From: Zopfochytrium polystomum
Taxonomy: Eukaryota > Chytridiomycota > Chytridiomycetes > Chytridiales > Chytridiaceae
Direction of reading: 5' to 3'
DNA length: 64,000 nucleotides
Assembly (NCBI GenBank): GCA_025765615.1
Contig: JAIVFJ010000037.1
Coordinates: forward strand, 62,001 to 126,000
Position numbers and translations under genes: made by a program. Below the pieces are notes generated by a model. The model was not told the DNA's origin, ran no database searches, and worked only from the letters and a program-made list of their open reading frames with translations. Positions 31,483 through 43,900 of this stretch are shown here, piece after piece; the first letter of the stretch is position 1, and each line of letters begins with the position of its first letter.

Positions 31483-32603
31483 TTTCGACCGAACGGTCCC
31501 TGCCTCTGCCGACGTTGCGAGAGTGCCGGCTGCAACATTCTGAATGTAAAGGTCAGCTAAAATCATGCAGTCCTAGGAATTGGTACCTCCAACGAGATGC
31601 TTCCTGCCTTCGTGAACAGTGACGCAGAGCCTGCTCCAACGTAAAACATCTTTAAGCTGCCCTTGGTCGAGTTCAGCGATAGGGTGTTTGCTGACAGTCC
31701 CACCACTCGAATACTGCCAGTGTTGGAGAACAGCTCAACTCGATCAAGGTGAATGTCGTCATCATTTGAAAAAGACATGTCGATAGATGTCGCTTCTGCA
31801 GACACTCGTATTTTGGACAGGCTTAGATCGCTAAGCCGGGGGGGAAGTAGAAGGATCGAACCAACGATAACGCAGCCATCTTCGTTGTAATACATTCGTT
31901 TATCGACTTCGCTGTCCACATCTCGGACTCACGCTGTCTCGTTGAATTGCACTGGAGTTACCCCTGCACGGGTCACGAAGGCAAGGTGGTGTCTGGACCT
32001 TAATTGACACTTTGTTGTCTCTGATGGTGGTGACGGTGGAGAAAGGAAGGTCCGATAGACCAGGCGTCAAATGAAAATGGTTCGAATAAACCGGATTGCT
32101 TATCAGAGCATGCACTGCAATGCGGATAGTGCCAATCTGACGACTCTAGTAAGATTTGTTGAGAAAAGCAATTCTCTCACCCCAATACCAATCACTTCTA
32201 TGTCTATCGACGTTATGGCTTTCATGATATGCGACCAGCCATCTCGAGGATAAAGTGGAACGCTTGCTTCAACAGGCAGGCATTGAATGGCTGTGTCTGC
32301 CTCCAAGTAGGGAAGTAACCCTTTTGCGGGATATGAATAGTCCTGGCTGACGCATTAAATTGCAATCAATAATTGCTGGTTCATCTCCCTTACTTGGGTA
32401 CGATAAACGAAGTAGGATATGGACACGAAAATCAGAAAAATCAAAACCACTCCTTTCTCATCACACATTCTACCCTTTTGGGAAGATCTTGGGGGAACAC
32501 GACGAACGACGATGCTGGAAGTTGAAGTGAGGAGAGGAGTCCGCTCATTGGGAGGCCGATCCCAAGAGAGGGGTTGGGGCTGCACCGTCGAAGGTCGTTC
32601 CAT
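31483..32603 (-). CDS. Single-pass membrane protein with beta-rich ectodomain
   Basis: ATG at 32603 gives MERPSTVQPQPLSWDRPPNE, then an acidic dileucine sorting motif (ERTPLL) and a transmembrane segment (GVVLIFLIFVSISYFVYRTQ), i.e. a type II protein. Exons joined by GT-AG introns follow: LLPYLEADTAIQCLPVEASV, TIRIAVHALISNPVYSNHF, then a repeat-like stretch (VELFSNTGSIRVVGLSANTL, SLFTKAGSISLEV) resembling DUF4097-type adhesin strands, and LYIQNVAAGTLATSAEAGTV. The last exons below 31483 are not resolved. Probably vacuolar or cell-surface; function unknown. It starts 175 bp from the divergent SWC4 gene. Confidence 0.55.
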
Positions 32604-32778
32604 TTCTGTTCGTTGGGGTCGCTCGAAAACCGCCAGAAAACAGTGGGTGATGCTGGGGTGTCGAGAGAAGAGGCGAAAACTGCTGTCCGTATGCCGTGGG
32701 TCCGTAGTTGTGGTAGCTTCGTTGGGGAGCATCGATCGAGGGGCCGTTTGAGATCATGTCTTGTAATTTTTTGGCACC
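32604..32778. promoter_or_regulatory. Short divergent promoter region
   Basis: 175 bp between the ATG of the membrane protein (minus) and of SWC4 (plus). Both promoters and 5' UTRs must lie here or overlap the neighbouring gene. No TATA box seen. Confidence 0.5.
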
Positions 32779-34913
32779 ATGTCAGCAGGAGATGTTCGCG
32801 ACATCTTGCAGCTGCCAGCTCTTGGATCTGGGGAGCCAGGCCTGACTGAGCGACCACCACTGCGTCAGCGATCTCGGCCTGAACGGGAGAAGCGACCTGG
32901 TAAGATCGTATTGTTTGCGATCTATCGATCCTGCAATGGCGATCTTGATTTCGGTAGTCTACCTCACCACTCATTTCCAATGGTAGATGGGGTCAATAGG
33001 GAGCTCTTCGCGTTGATCGGCGGTGCGCCACCCCTCACTCTTGCGGCTGGTCCGAAATCGAGGATGGAATCTTCGAAGAAACCAGCAGCCAAATGGTGAA
33101 CCGTCCTGCGAATTACTGCAACCTGACTGCTGGAATAGGAAGATGATTCATTTCCAGCCGGCGGGCGCCCCGGAGGGGTTTGTCCTATCGCACTGGACGA
33201 AAGTGGGTGAAAACGGCACGTTGGGTGAGCTTCATCCCGGAAGATTCTATGGCTAGTCCTAAATGAGCATGCTGTTAAAAGTTCCCATGGGAACTGACTT
33301 TTCAATGTACAATAAGCGCGCTCCAGTTATCGAGTATACAGACGAAGAATACGGCACCCACCTTTCAGGTATGGCTAGAAGGTATGACCAGTCATTGTGT
33401 AACACCAACATCTCCCTTTTGAAGACCCAAACTGGACGAAGGAAGAAACAGACTACCTTCTAAGCTTATGCCGAACGTTTGAATTGAACTTTTTTGTCGT
33501 GGCTGACCGGTACGACTTCAAGGAAAAGAGTCGATCCGTTGAGGTAAGTCCATCTGCCTCGTTGGGACTGGCCTCGTTGTGAGTAGCTTCCACAAGGATA
33601 TAAAGGAGAGATACTATGATATGTCGAGAAAGCTGCAGGCTGCAAGATCTGCAGCTACTGGAGTTCCTCTCACACAAGATCCATTTATTTTCGACAAAGG
33701 TTCGCTACAACCCAGTGCGCGTTTCATGGGCATTTTCGACTAAAAAAATGATAGCTCGCGAGATTTTGAGAAAGAAGCACGTTGCCTCCTTGCAGAGGAA
33801 GACCCCAGATAATCTCAAGGTTCGATAACAAGAAACACTTAACACGACTTTCCGCTCTAATTGGCCTTCGTTCTCACTTCTAAGGAGGAGGAACTTTTGT
33901 TTTTCGAGCTGAAACGTCGCGAACAATTGGAAAAGAAATGGATGGCTGAACGGGAGCGCCTACTCCGCCTCTTCTCGAACCATGAGCTCCCTTCGCCTGC
34001 TGTCAGCGTGCAACCGCCGGCAGCGTCGACTGCTACATCGACGGTCACTGCTACCCCCAACAGGCGGGGAGAAGGTTCGCCGACAATGCTGAAATGATTT
34101 CTCATCATCACACCTCCGTTTATAGAAGAAGTTCAAAAAGGCGGAACCACCGGGAGAGCCTGCTTCAATTCTCCCAAAACCAACGAACGACAAGAAGATC
34201 ACGATCAAGTTCAAAGAAGATGGTTTGCACTGAATGGCTTTCAAAGCCAGTTCTGATATTACACCTTCTTTCTGGTCTCCACCCTTGTCATTGAACTTAG
34301 CACAAGAGTCACCTTTCAAGAAATCCCAAATCCCGCAAGGCGTCTACCTACGTAGCTTAAAATTTACGCCGATCAAAGCCAGCATTCAGACAAAGTTTAA
34401 AGAGATCGCAGACGAGTTCGGGATTCGTATGTATGTATATCTTAAGGTCCATTCACTCACACGCCCATACTTTGAAATGGTTTCCCTTTAGCGACACTCC
34501 CTGTTATGCCCACAGCGACTGTTTGCAATCGCTTTGAAACACTACGAGTGAACATTATCAATCTCCTCGAGCTGAAGAAAGTTGTCGATCGTCAGGAGCA
34601 GGAGCTGAAAGTTCTCAAATCGCGGAAGAAGCTGATGGAAAAGGCTGCTGCGGCAACCACGGCAGTCTCTGCAGCCACTGGTACGCAGAGCGGGGCTGCC
34701 GTAAGCACGAGTGTAGACCCCGCCGGCTCCGTTGGTCTGGCTCTGCCTCCACCGTCAGCCGTTGTCGAGTCACCGTTGGCAGAAAGCGCAAAGAAGGTTG
34801 GCAGTCTCTCTCTCTCTCTCGTAAAGAGCCCTCCTGAATTAAATCCGTAGACGAAGAAACGAGGTGCCCAGACGCCAGGGTCGACTGTGGTCAAGAGGAC
34901 CAGGATCACCTGA
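32779..34913 (+). CDS. SWC4: SWC4/DMAP1, subunit of SWR1 and NuA4 complexes
   Basis: Chromatin-remodelling/histone-acetyltransferase subunit. Eleven exons; introns: 32900-32986, 33096-33138, 33225-33281, 33369-33424, 33544-33596, 33700-33754, 33820-33884, about 34077-34131, 34223-34300, about 34437-34491, 34797-34850. Joined protein: MSAGDVRDILQLP, KRPDGVNRELFALIGG, AAKWKMIHFQPAGAP, the family's SANT/Myb-like block DPNWTKEETDYLLSLCRTFE and FFVVADRYDFKEKSRSVEDI, KERYYDMSRKLQAAR, the basic ELKRREQLEKKWMAERERL helix, then a DMAP1 C-terminal coiled coil NLLELKKVVDRQEQELKVL. Ends KRTRIT and TGA 34911-34913. The join at 34131 is off by one base (beside AAAAA). Confidence 0.92.
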
Positions 34914-35198
34914 ACGGTGCCCTTAGCTCCAAAGCGATGTCACGTAAAACAGCTATTGCACAAAGTTGATTTATTTTATTGGTTCTCCCTTGTGCCTGAC
35001 TGGCTTCATCGAAGTAGTATATGCCGGATGTTCCGGTGCTGAATAGCGCAGCGGGTTGAGGATTTAGGCTAAGGGTTGATGGGTGATGTTAATACAAAAA
35101 TATGTCCTTAGAAAATGGCGCAGCACTCTGAGATGTTTCTGTCTGTCTGTCTATTTGTTTGTCCAAAACGTAAATGGTCGTCTGCCTTAATCACGGCC

Positions 35199-35334
<136 letters not shown>

Positions 35335-35435
35335 CCGTCTCTCGACTCCTCCCAACTTTCTTTCCGGGTGGTTCCTTTTTTTCTGTGTGTCTGTCTATCT
35401 GCCTTCTCTCTCCCTGATCTATCGAGGCGTTGGCC

Positions 35436-35456
35436 CGTCAGGGCGAAGCCCTGACG
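35436..35456. repeat. Perfect 9-bp hairpin
   Basis: CGTCAGGGC and GCCCTGACG separated by GAA. It lies just before a short block of GGCCTGCCAC repeats, so it could be the edge of a small uncharacterised repeat rather than a terminator. Confidence 0.6.
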
Positions 35457-36057
35457 CAAGCAATCGCATCGCTATGTGGCCTGCCACACTTCGTTCATCG
35501 TGTCTTGCCACCACCTATATCGTGGCCTGCCACACTACGTACATTGTGGCCTGCCACTCTCCGTTTAATCCAGCGGTAGGTTGCCTGTGCGCTGGATTAC
35601 CCATATGGCGAGGTTGCAGGCTTCGCCTTTCAATATCTTAAAATTATAAATCCCGGGCTTCTTAAAGCAAATGTTCCTCATCACGAAAAGGACCGTGCGG
35701 TAGAGCCTTATGGTCTAACCCCAAACCGGAAACCCCCTGCGAAGAAGTCACAGTGGCAATAATCGCTGCGCAGCCACAAGACACAGCCATGTGTGGTTCT
35801 TGATTTAAGGCCGTCTTACGGAACACGCGACACGAGTTTGCGTGGATTCCACCGCACTTGGAAAGGCAGAATGTGTTCGTTTATTCTCAGTGGAATTCAG
35901 TTCTTTGAAGATATCCAGCGCAAAAAAGAAAGAGCACTTCATTAAAGCCTGAGCAAGGAGTGGCAAACGAGAGTAGCACAGAGAAAAGTCCGAAAATTCT
36001 CCGAAGTAAAATAAGGAGAAAAAACCATTAGTCAATCGATAGTGTGAGCAAGGTGCA

Positions 36058-38328
36058 TCAATGCTGCCCAGCGAGAATTTTCACGTGTACGATCGACTTT
36101 GACGGAACTGCGGGCGCGCCGTCCGCCGGTCCCAAGATTAAAAAGCTGGAGCTCGCGCCCGACCCCGACAGCATCCTGAAGCTTCCTGCATCGGCCAGAG
36201 CGCCCGTCCCGTCGACGCCCGTCCCCACGGTCACGGTGTACCCCGCCGGGTAGTGCACGCCAATGTTCAGCCGGATCTCCAGCACGTTGCGCGATCCGTC
36301 GTGGGAAAACACGAGGTCGAACGCGCCGGTGGTGTCGTTGAACGACATTGTGGTCGGGACGCCCGGGACTGCCGTGGCGTACGTGCGGGAGTAGACGGCG
36401 GCCATGTCGGGGCGGATAGCGCCCGTGGCTGGGTCGCGGAGACCGTTGTTGGTGCCGGTGATCGGGATGTAGTCGGTGTACTCCCAGCCGGTGTAGCTGA
36501 AGAGGTACTTGTCGGAGAGGGCGGACTTCTGGCGGATCGCGTCAACGTTGTTGCCATTTTGCCAACCCATCTCAAACTATGCAGTTTTCAAAAGGTGAGA
36601 GGAGGGATGGACGGGTTAGGGTTGAATTGGTTGAGCGGTAGGTGCTTACCTCAGTTAGCATGCCTCCACACCCAAGTCGAAGCATGTCCAGAAGGCGAGC
36701 ATCGTAATTTACATCAAGTCCGAAAATAAGGGGAGGTTGATAGTGGTGAAACTATGGTGGGAGACGATGAGAGGATATTCCAAAAAAAAGATCCCCGCTG
36801 GGACGCTGGGAGGAAAGGAAAAGTAAAGAAACTCCCACCGAAAGAACCGACTTTTTCGCGTAGTCGCTGCCACCGGGAACAGCAGAAAATCCAACAAGAA
36901 TGTTGTCCCACGTGACAGATTCAAAAAAAATGAGTGCGTTGGGATCGACTGATCTGCACAGGGTTACTGAGCTCTGAAAACAAATCCAAAATCGATTTGT
37001 TTAACAAACCGGATGCCAGCGGCTGCCGCGTCGTAAAACTCCTGCAGGTTTGCTTTGTCTGCGACGCCAGGAACGAGGAGTCCAGGATTCGAGTAAACAT
37101 CTGATGGGAAACAGCGTTCAGTATTGAGGGGCAGCAGAAGATTTGCAAATAAAGAACGAAATTGATGCGCACTTCCTGCCCACGGCTCATTCATTAGGTC
37201 ATAACCAAGCTTGTGAAATGTTTAGCAGAGACCGTGGCAGCGTAGTCGCCAAAACTGTGGAACAATCCACTTACGATGTTTTTAAAAGGGAGAAAGGCTT
37301 TGGCTACTTCCTTCCAGTAATTCACAAACGAATCTCTGAGGCCGTTGTAGTTCTTATACAGTCTGTCGTCTACACCAATTTTGCAATGAGAGCCATCGTC
37401 TTTGCCCCCGAAACTGAATATCTTACATGCAGTGCCAGCGGCGTAACTGAACAGAAAGGTGCTGTACGCTTTCTTGCCGCAAACGGAGGTTGGGATACCG
37501 TCCGCCGTCAGTTTGTCGGGAAGCAAGACGGGGAAAGGAAATCCAAAGATAAAGTTCTGGTGGGCGGGTTGTGTGAGGCCAAGGAAAAATTACGTAGTTT
37601 TGCGGACTATTTACTCCTTCCAAAGCCGGCTGAGCTGCCCACAGCGGAACGCCCTCGCCGCAAAACTTTTCGGACAGGCCGTCTCTGTTTTGGCGAATAA
37701 GAAGTCGTAGTAAGTGCCATCAGAATCGCTGTTCCCTCCAAAAAAAGTTATGACGAAAATTGAAACTGAACTGGTGAAAGTCGAGGAGCACGTAGATCCC
37801 GGCGTCCTGGCAGCGCTGCACGATCGTCTTCATGACGTCGAGGTAGGTATTGTTGAACTGACCGCGGGCAGGTTCCACGCCCGGCCACATGACGCCGAGT
37901 CGAATAGCTGTAACGCCGTGAGCGGCGAGGATGTCGATGTCGTCCTGGTTGAAGGACCATTGTGGGTTCGCGCCGGGATTGATGTCTGGGTGCCACGGGA
38001 AGCCCTTGTAGACGACGTTTGTTCCTCTGTCAAGTAAGAGCGAGATGAGCAAGTGGAGGGGGTAGTGAAGGCAGTGCAAGGGGCGAGAGAGAGGGCAACG
38101 GGGGAGTGCCACACTCCAGTGAGTGAACCTGAAAATGCGTGAGCGGCCCAACTCGTCGACGAACAGCTGCCTGTTTGTGGACACGATGCGGGCAGGCGCC
38201 GACTGCGGCGGAATCGACACGGCGGCGTCGACCGCGGCGGGGAGTGGGGCGATCCCGGCTGCGATGGCGGCAATGGCAGCCAAGAGAGCGAGGGTGGTGG
38301 CGGTGGAAGGACGGGCGGCGGCGGTCAT
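36058..38328 (-). CDS. Endoglycoceramidase (GH5 family)
   Basis: Secreted enzyme that releases the oligosaccharide from glycosphingolipids. ATG at 38328; signal peptide with an Ala/Leu-rich core (ALLAAIAAIAAGIAPLPA). Introns include 38027-38128, 37685-37771 and 36954-37019; all joins keep frame. Domain landmarks: NVVYKGFPWHPD, GVTAIRLGVMWPGVEPARGQ, YVLLDFHQ|DGLSEKFCGEGVP, the acid/base motif YDLMNEPWAG, FFESVTWDN, and the second catalytic Glu in CGGMLTE|FEMGW. A C-terminal beta domain (FNDTTGAFDLVFSHDG ... HYPAGYTVTVGTG) follows, stop TGA at 36058-36060. No frame break, unlike several neighbours. Role in the host: sphingolipid turnover or nutrient release (inference). Confidence 0.9.
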
Positions 38329-39644
38329 GGGAGGCAGTGTCTCTAAGCTGCCCTTTTTTGGTAAATTCGTATCCGCTTCTTTGTCGATTAATATATTCTA
38401 GTGTACTGAAGATTTTTTGCCTGTTTTGGAAACACTGCACGCGCAAGCAGAATGGCGCTGAATGGGCCGGACGCGTCATTCTTGGATTCTTGAGGGAGGA
38501 GAATTGATTTATTTCAAAGTGTGTGCATTCGTCAGCACCGACCTCATAAGTAATGCGTCGTCGTGCAGCACGCTGACAGGGAGACGGACGTCCTGTTGCT
38601 GTTGCTGTACGCAGCCGCCACCCTGCTGGGTGTATTTTCCTTGGCGACCCTGCGGGCTTTTGCCCGAAAACAATTTTGCCCAACAATCCCAGTAGGATGC
38701 GCTTCTATGGAGAACTGCTTTGGAATGTCCTTTGGGTTCCCCTCGGTTCGTGGTGAAGTCCTCAAGGAGGTTCAGCGCTTCGTCTATTGCTATGATTCAG
38801 CAACCCCAACTTTTCGTTCGATTTGGAGTTGTTCCCGGCTTCGGCCTCGTGTCTCGCCACTGATGTAAACCCCCGCACCTCGCAGCAAGAACAAAGCAAA
38901 GCAAACGACGATTTTTGAACGCACCGCTCTTTGTTTGTTTCAAGAGCTGCAGCAGTCTTTCTTGTTCTCTAGGTGGATTTGCGGACTCTTTCACACATCG
39001 CTGTTCATACATGACCAGCTGGGGACCGTCTTTACCAAAATTCGCAGGTACCCAAATCGGTACGTGCTTTGATGTGAATTTGAGCACGGAACTCCCGTTT
39101 GGGTCCGCGAACGATTCACGTCGCAGTGCTCGGGTTCCTGAGGATTTTGTGAGGGGAACGGCTATTCACAGACTCCCCCTGAATTCCAGTCGTTTTTCAC
39201 TTTCATTGATTTTTATTCATTTCTGCGAAAAGACAAGCTTTTGGACCGGCTCCGCTGATGCTGGTGGCTCTCAACCGATTGCACTTTCCACCCTGGTTGA
39301 TCTGGTGTTGGTTGCTGGCAGTGATCTCACCAATGCTGATGGAGCCGCAGATCCAGCTTGAGCTGATAATTTCAGGCACGTTCATCGATCGTGCCCACCA
39401 ACCTGGCAAACCCCCGAGATGAGCTTTCCACCAACTCAAACTGACTTGGAATGCGAGTTGTAGCTTTTGCTGAGAGTTTTCTCTGCCTAGATGTGTTTGG
39501 CATTCCACGAACCTTCACTGTTTCTGGTGTTAGGCGGAACTGACTGGTTAGCAGCAAGAGGCACAAGATGGACCTGAACCTATTGTGACTGTCAGTTATC
39601 GTTCTCACGATGCCCATGGGAGAGCGAGCCACTGCCAATGCAGA
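38329..39644. other. No recognised gene
   Basis: Short open frames on both strands (for example 38563-38868 plus with an N-terminal hydrophobic stretch) but no domain I can name. Confidence 0.4.
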
Positions 39645-39836
39645 CCTGGGCACTGGCTTGCGCTGATGACAAATACTCCGAGTATTAAGTGGAACAGAAA
39701 CCTGGTGTCAACAGTTTTCCTCCTCCTCTGCTCAAGCAGATAATATAGGAGAGGTTTTTACCCTGTGCCAGTCACGCTTGCCTAGCAACTATTACAGTGT
39801 GCATATCATCATTATGTATCAATAATTCATAACAGA
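39645..39836 (+). repeat. Dispersed repeat F, copy 1 (possible LTR)
   Basis: About 150 bp match, in reverse orientation, to 51535-51695 (shared CTCCGAGTATTAAGTGGAAC, CTGCTCAAGCAGA and GTCACGCTTGCCTAGCAAC). The segment from TGATGACAAA (39663) to TTCATAACA (39836) has TG...CA ends and could be the LTR of a decayed element into which B later inserted. Confidence 0.55.
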
Positions 39837-40624
39837 GTTTTTTTCTCTTTCTCTCCAAGTTGGGGAGAAGAACCACCCACAAATACACATCTCCACTTCA
39901 TTCACTCCTTCCACTCACTAACTCAGAGTACTGTTTACAAATCAGCGTGCCAGCTATCTGGCTGCATCAACCACAGATTCTCGCTCTGGAAAAACACTCT
40001 CTACCACCTCCAACAAACAGAATCAGCATAGCTCAACTTTAGAAACGATTTCGTTTGGGAGGCCCAAAATTTTCGACGCCCTCTCCTGGCCAACCCTGTC
40101 ATCTAATCCGGGCTCGCTATAAGGTATTCAAAAGCCCTGAATCTCCACTTTCCAACAAGCTATCAAGGAGCTCTCTACGTTATCTCTACGGAATTTGATT
40201 GATCGCTGAAGTCAAAAAAGCTTCCTCAACTTTGAGTGACATCGTTGCAACAGGGAGAAGCGATCAGAGGACGCCCTTGCACAGCTGTATTTGCCTGCTT
40301 CTGCGCTTTCGATTGATATCTAAAGCGCTGCGCTGCAACGCCTACAGCAGGAGCTACAAGATTTTGATAAGTGGGTCCAAAAAGTCGAACTACCATTACC
40401 TCCAACCACAATTTTGTCCTTTCTTGTGTGACAAGTCACCCAGGAGCAGACCAACTTGCTTTAAGTTCTCTTTATTCCGCTCTCCTACACTCTCCAAAGG
40501 AAAACACGACCAAAACTTTGATCCTCAGCCTGAAATTCAACGCACAGTCGCTAATCAACAGTGCCAACCTGCTATTCCGATTTCAGAATTTTCCATCCAT
40601 CAATCAGCTTGCAACAAGCATTTG
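39837..40624 (+). other. Probable remnant of a decayed retroelement
   Basis: A plus-strand frame from about 40199 continues across B's empty site (to about 46118), so B landed in an open stretch. Nothing in it is recognisable. Gag-like origin is only a guess from its position after repeat F. 40620-40624 is the ATTTG duplication. Confidence 0.3.
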
Positions 40625-40982
40625 TGTCAGGAACATGGCAGGACAAGGCAAGGCATGGCAGACAAGGAACTGAGAGGAGTGATGATTGTATTGGAAACAA
40701 TAATTCACTTGAGGGATGGGACAGGTCCCCCATCCCCCTTTTATACCTTTTGAGAGTGTTCCTTGTCAAGACTCAAAGAAAGTTCCAGAAAGAGCAATTA
40801 GTAATACAATGATACCAATGATACCAATGACAACAAGACAAGTCAGGAAAGCAAAGAAGGTTCCAGAAGGCTCCACAAGGTTCCATGAAGGAATGTTCTA
40901 GAAGGTTCCAGAAGGTTCCAGAAGGTTCCATGAAGAAATGTTCTAGAAGGTTCCAGAGGTTTCCAGAGGGTGATTCATAACA
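40625..40982 (-). repeat. 3' LTR of element B
   Basis: 358 bp. The GAA/TTC array spans about 40855-40970 with a few more mismatched units than in A. Confidence 0.95.
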
Positions 40983-43900
40983 TCATCTCCCCCTTTTAGG
41001 CCTCTTCTGCAACTTGGTGGGGTACCTGGTCTTGAACTCGAGCAGAAGGTCTTGGCAGTGAGTGAGGTTTGACTCAGGCTCCCAGGTGTTGTCAGCATCT
41101 GAGTAACCTTTCCACTTAACAAGGAACTTGAGTGTTCTTCCAAACCACTTGGCATCCAAGATTTGTTCAACCTCAAATTCCTCTTCACCTTCTACCTCAA
41201 CTGGAGGAGGAGGAGGAACAACTCTGCCTGGAATGGAATTGGCCACAAACTTCTCTAAAAGGCTGACATGGAAAACTGGGTGGATCTTCATGGATGCAGG
41301 GAGATCCAGCTTGAAGGTGACTGGATTGATTTGCTCCAAGATCTTGAAAGGACCCAACTTGAGGTTGTCTAGCTTGGGACTTGGTCTTTTGGTCTGCAAG
41401 TTCTTCCTCAGAAGCCAAACTTGCTGACCCACAGCAAGGTCATGGTCCATTCTGTGAGTGTTGGCAAATCTTGAGGCATCTTCTTGGGCTTGCTTCAGGG
41501 TGGAGTCCAGGAAGGAGTTGATGATCTTGAGCTTATGTAAGTGTGAAGCCGCAGCAGGAGCTTGGACATTGGATAGGGTCTCTTGTCCCAGAAGATCTCC
41601 TCTTGGATTGAAGCCATAGGTTGCAAAGAAAGGAGATAGCTGGGTGCTTGAGTGGAGAGAATTGTTGAGAGCAAATTCTGCCAGTGGAAGGAGGGTGGGC
41701 CAATCATCCTGTTGATAGCTGACATAGCACCTCAAATACTGCTCCAGAGTCTGGTTTGTTCTTTCTGTTTGTCCATCAGTCTGAGGGTGATAAGCAGTTG
41801 ACAGTTGAGACTTGATTCCAAGGGCTGCTGTGAGTGCTTTCCAAAATTGAGATCTGAACTGTGGTCCTCTGTCACTGACGATTGACTGAGGCAGCCCATG
41901 GAGCCTGAATATGTGCTGCAAAAACAGGTCTGCTGTTCCTTGTGCATCTATATTCTCAGTGCAGGGGATGAAATGGGCCAACTTTGTCCTTCTGCAGATG
42001 ACAACAAGGATAGAGTCAAATCCATGGGATGGGGGCAGTTTCACAATGAAGTCCATGGATATTGATGACCAAGGGCTGATGGCAATTGGGAGGGGCTCCA
42101 GAAGTCCATAGGGCTTGTGTCTGCTAGATTTGTTTCTTTGACAGGTTTCACAGCTGCTGACATAGTTCTTGATGTACTTCCTCATGCCTGGCCAGTAGAA
42201 GTCTCTGGAAACAAGCTCATATGTCTTGTGCTCTCCTGGGTGTCCAGCTGTTGCTGCATCATGCCTTGTCTTGAGTATCTCAAGTTTTTCCTCTTCTTGG
42301 CTGATTTGAATCTTGTGAGGCTTGGGGTCCTTGGAAATAGCATAGGCCCACACACTGTCAGGAAGCAATGAAAGGTGTGTCTTGGATGGTGGGGTGAAAC
42401 CATCTCCCCCTTCAGGTGCAAGGTCTGTTCTTCTTGACAGGGCATCAGCCACAGTGTTAAGGTGGCCAGGAGAATAGCACAGCTTAAAGTCATACTCAGA
42501 GAGCAGTTCAGCCCACCTGGCATGCCTCTGCTTGAGCAACCTCCTTGCCCTGAAGAAGGTGAGGTTCTTGTGATCAGAATAGACAGAGATGCCTTTAGAA
42601 CCAGCCAAGTAGTGTCTCCAGAATTTGAATGCTTCCACAATTGCAAGCAACTCCTTGTCATGGACTGTGTAGTTACACTCAGCACTGTTCAGCTTCCTGG
42701 AGTAATATGCCACTGGATGCAGAGGAGCAGAGGGGTCCTGAGAGCTTGGCTGGGACAGAACAGCGCCAAGGGCATAGTCTGAGGCATCAGTTTCCAAGGT
42801 GAAGGGAAGCAAGGGATCCACATGCTTGAGGAGTGGTGCACTTGTGGTTGCTGTCTTAAGAGCTAGCCAGGCTTGCTGTGCTGCTGGGGTCCATTCAAAC
42901 TTGGTGGTCTTCTTGGTGAGATCAGTGAGAGGCTTGGCTATGGCAGAATAGTTGGCAATGAAGGTTCTGTAGAAGTTGCAAAATCCAAGGAAGCTTTGAA
43001 CATCCTTGATGGAATTTGGAGCCTTCCATTCAAGAATAGTTTGGATCTTGTCTGGTGCCATGGAGATCCCTTTGTCAGACACAATGAACCCCAAAAACTC
43101 AATGGAGGTCTTGTGGAATTCACACTTCTCCAGCTTTGCATAGAGGTGATGCTGTCTGAGTCTCTCCAAGACAGTCTTGACATGTCCCATATGGCTTGCA
43201 GTGTCAGATGAAAATACCAGGATATCATCCAGGTAGACAATGACAAAAAGGTCCAGAATATCCCTGAAGATGTCATTCATCATGCCTTGGAAAATAGCTG
43301 GAGCATTGGTAAGTCCAAAGGGCATGACCAAGTACTCAAAGTGACCATATTTGCATCTGAAGGCAGTCTTCCATTGATCCTGGGGCTTAATTCTGACCAA
43401 ATTGTAGGCACCTCTGAGGTCAATCTTGGAAAATATCCTTGCATGGCTCAGTTTGTCCAGTAATTCAGAGATGAGAGGCAGTGGATAGCGGTTCTTGACT
43501 GTCATCTCATTGAGATCTCTGTAGTCCACACAGGGTCTCAGTCCCCCATCCTTCTTCTTGACAAAAAAGATGGGAGCTCCAGCTGGTGACTTGGAAGGTT
43601 GGATGAATCCTTTGTTCAGCATTTCTTCAATGTATTCTTGGAGGGCCTTGGCTTCTGGTGGAGAGAGGTGGTACAGTGGCTTGAAAGGTGGGCTGCAAGT
43701 TTCATCCTTGAGTGGGATTTCACAGTCATAAGGCCTCTGAGCTGGTAGCAGGTCTGCCTTGGTCTTGGAAAACACATCAGCATAAGGGAGATATTCTTTT
43801 GGTAGCTTGGATGCCAGCAAAGGGTCTGATGGGTCCAGGTTGTCGTGCTCCTCAGCAGTGGGGCATGAATTCTTGACTGGGAACTGTGATTCTTGAATCT

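Noticed and set aside
34223..34246. 24-nt intron in SWC4
   Set aside because: Too short, and the 78-nt intron to 34300 restores KFKEDAQESPFKKSQ in phase.
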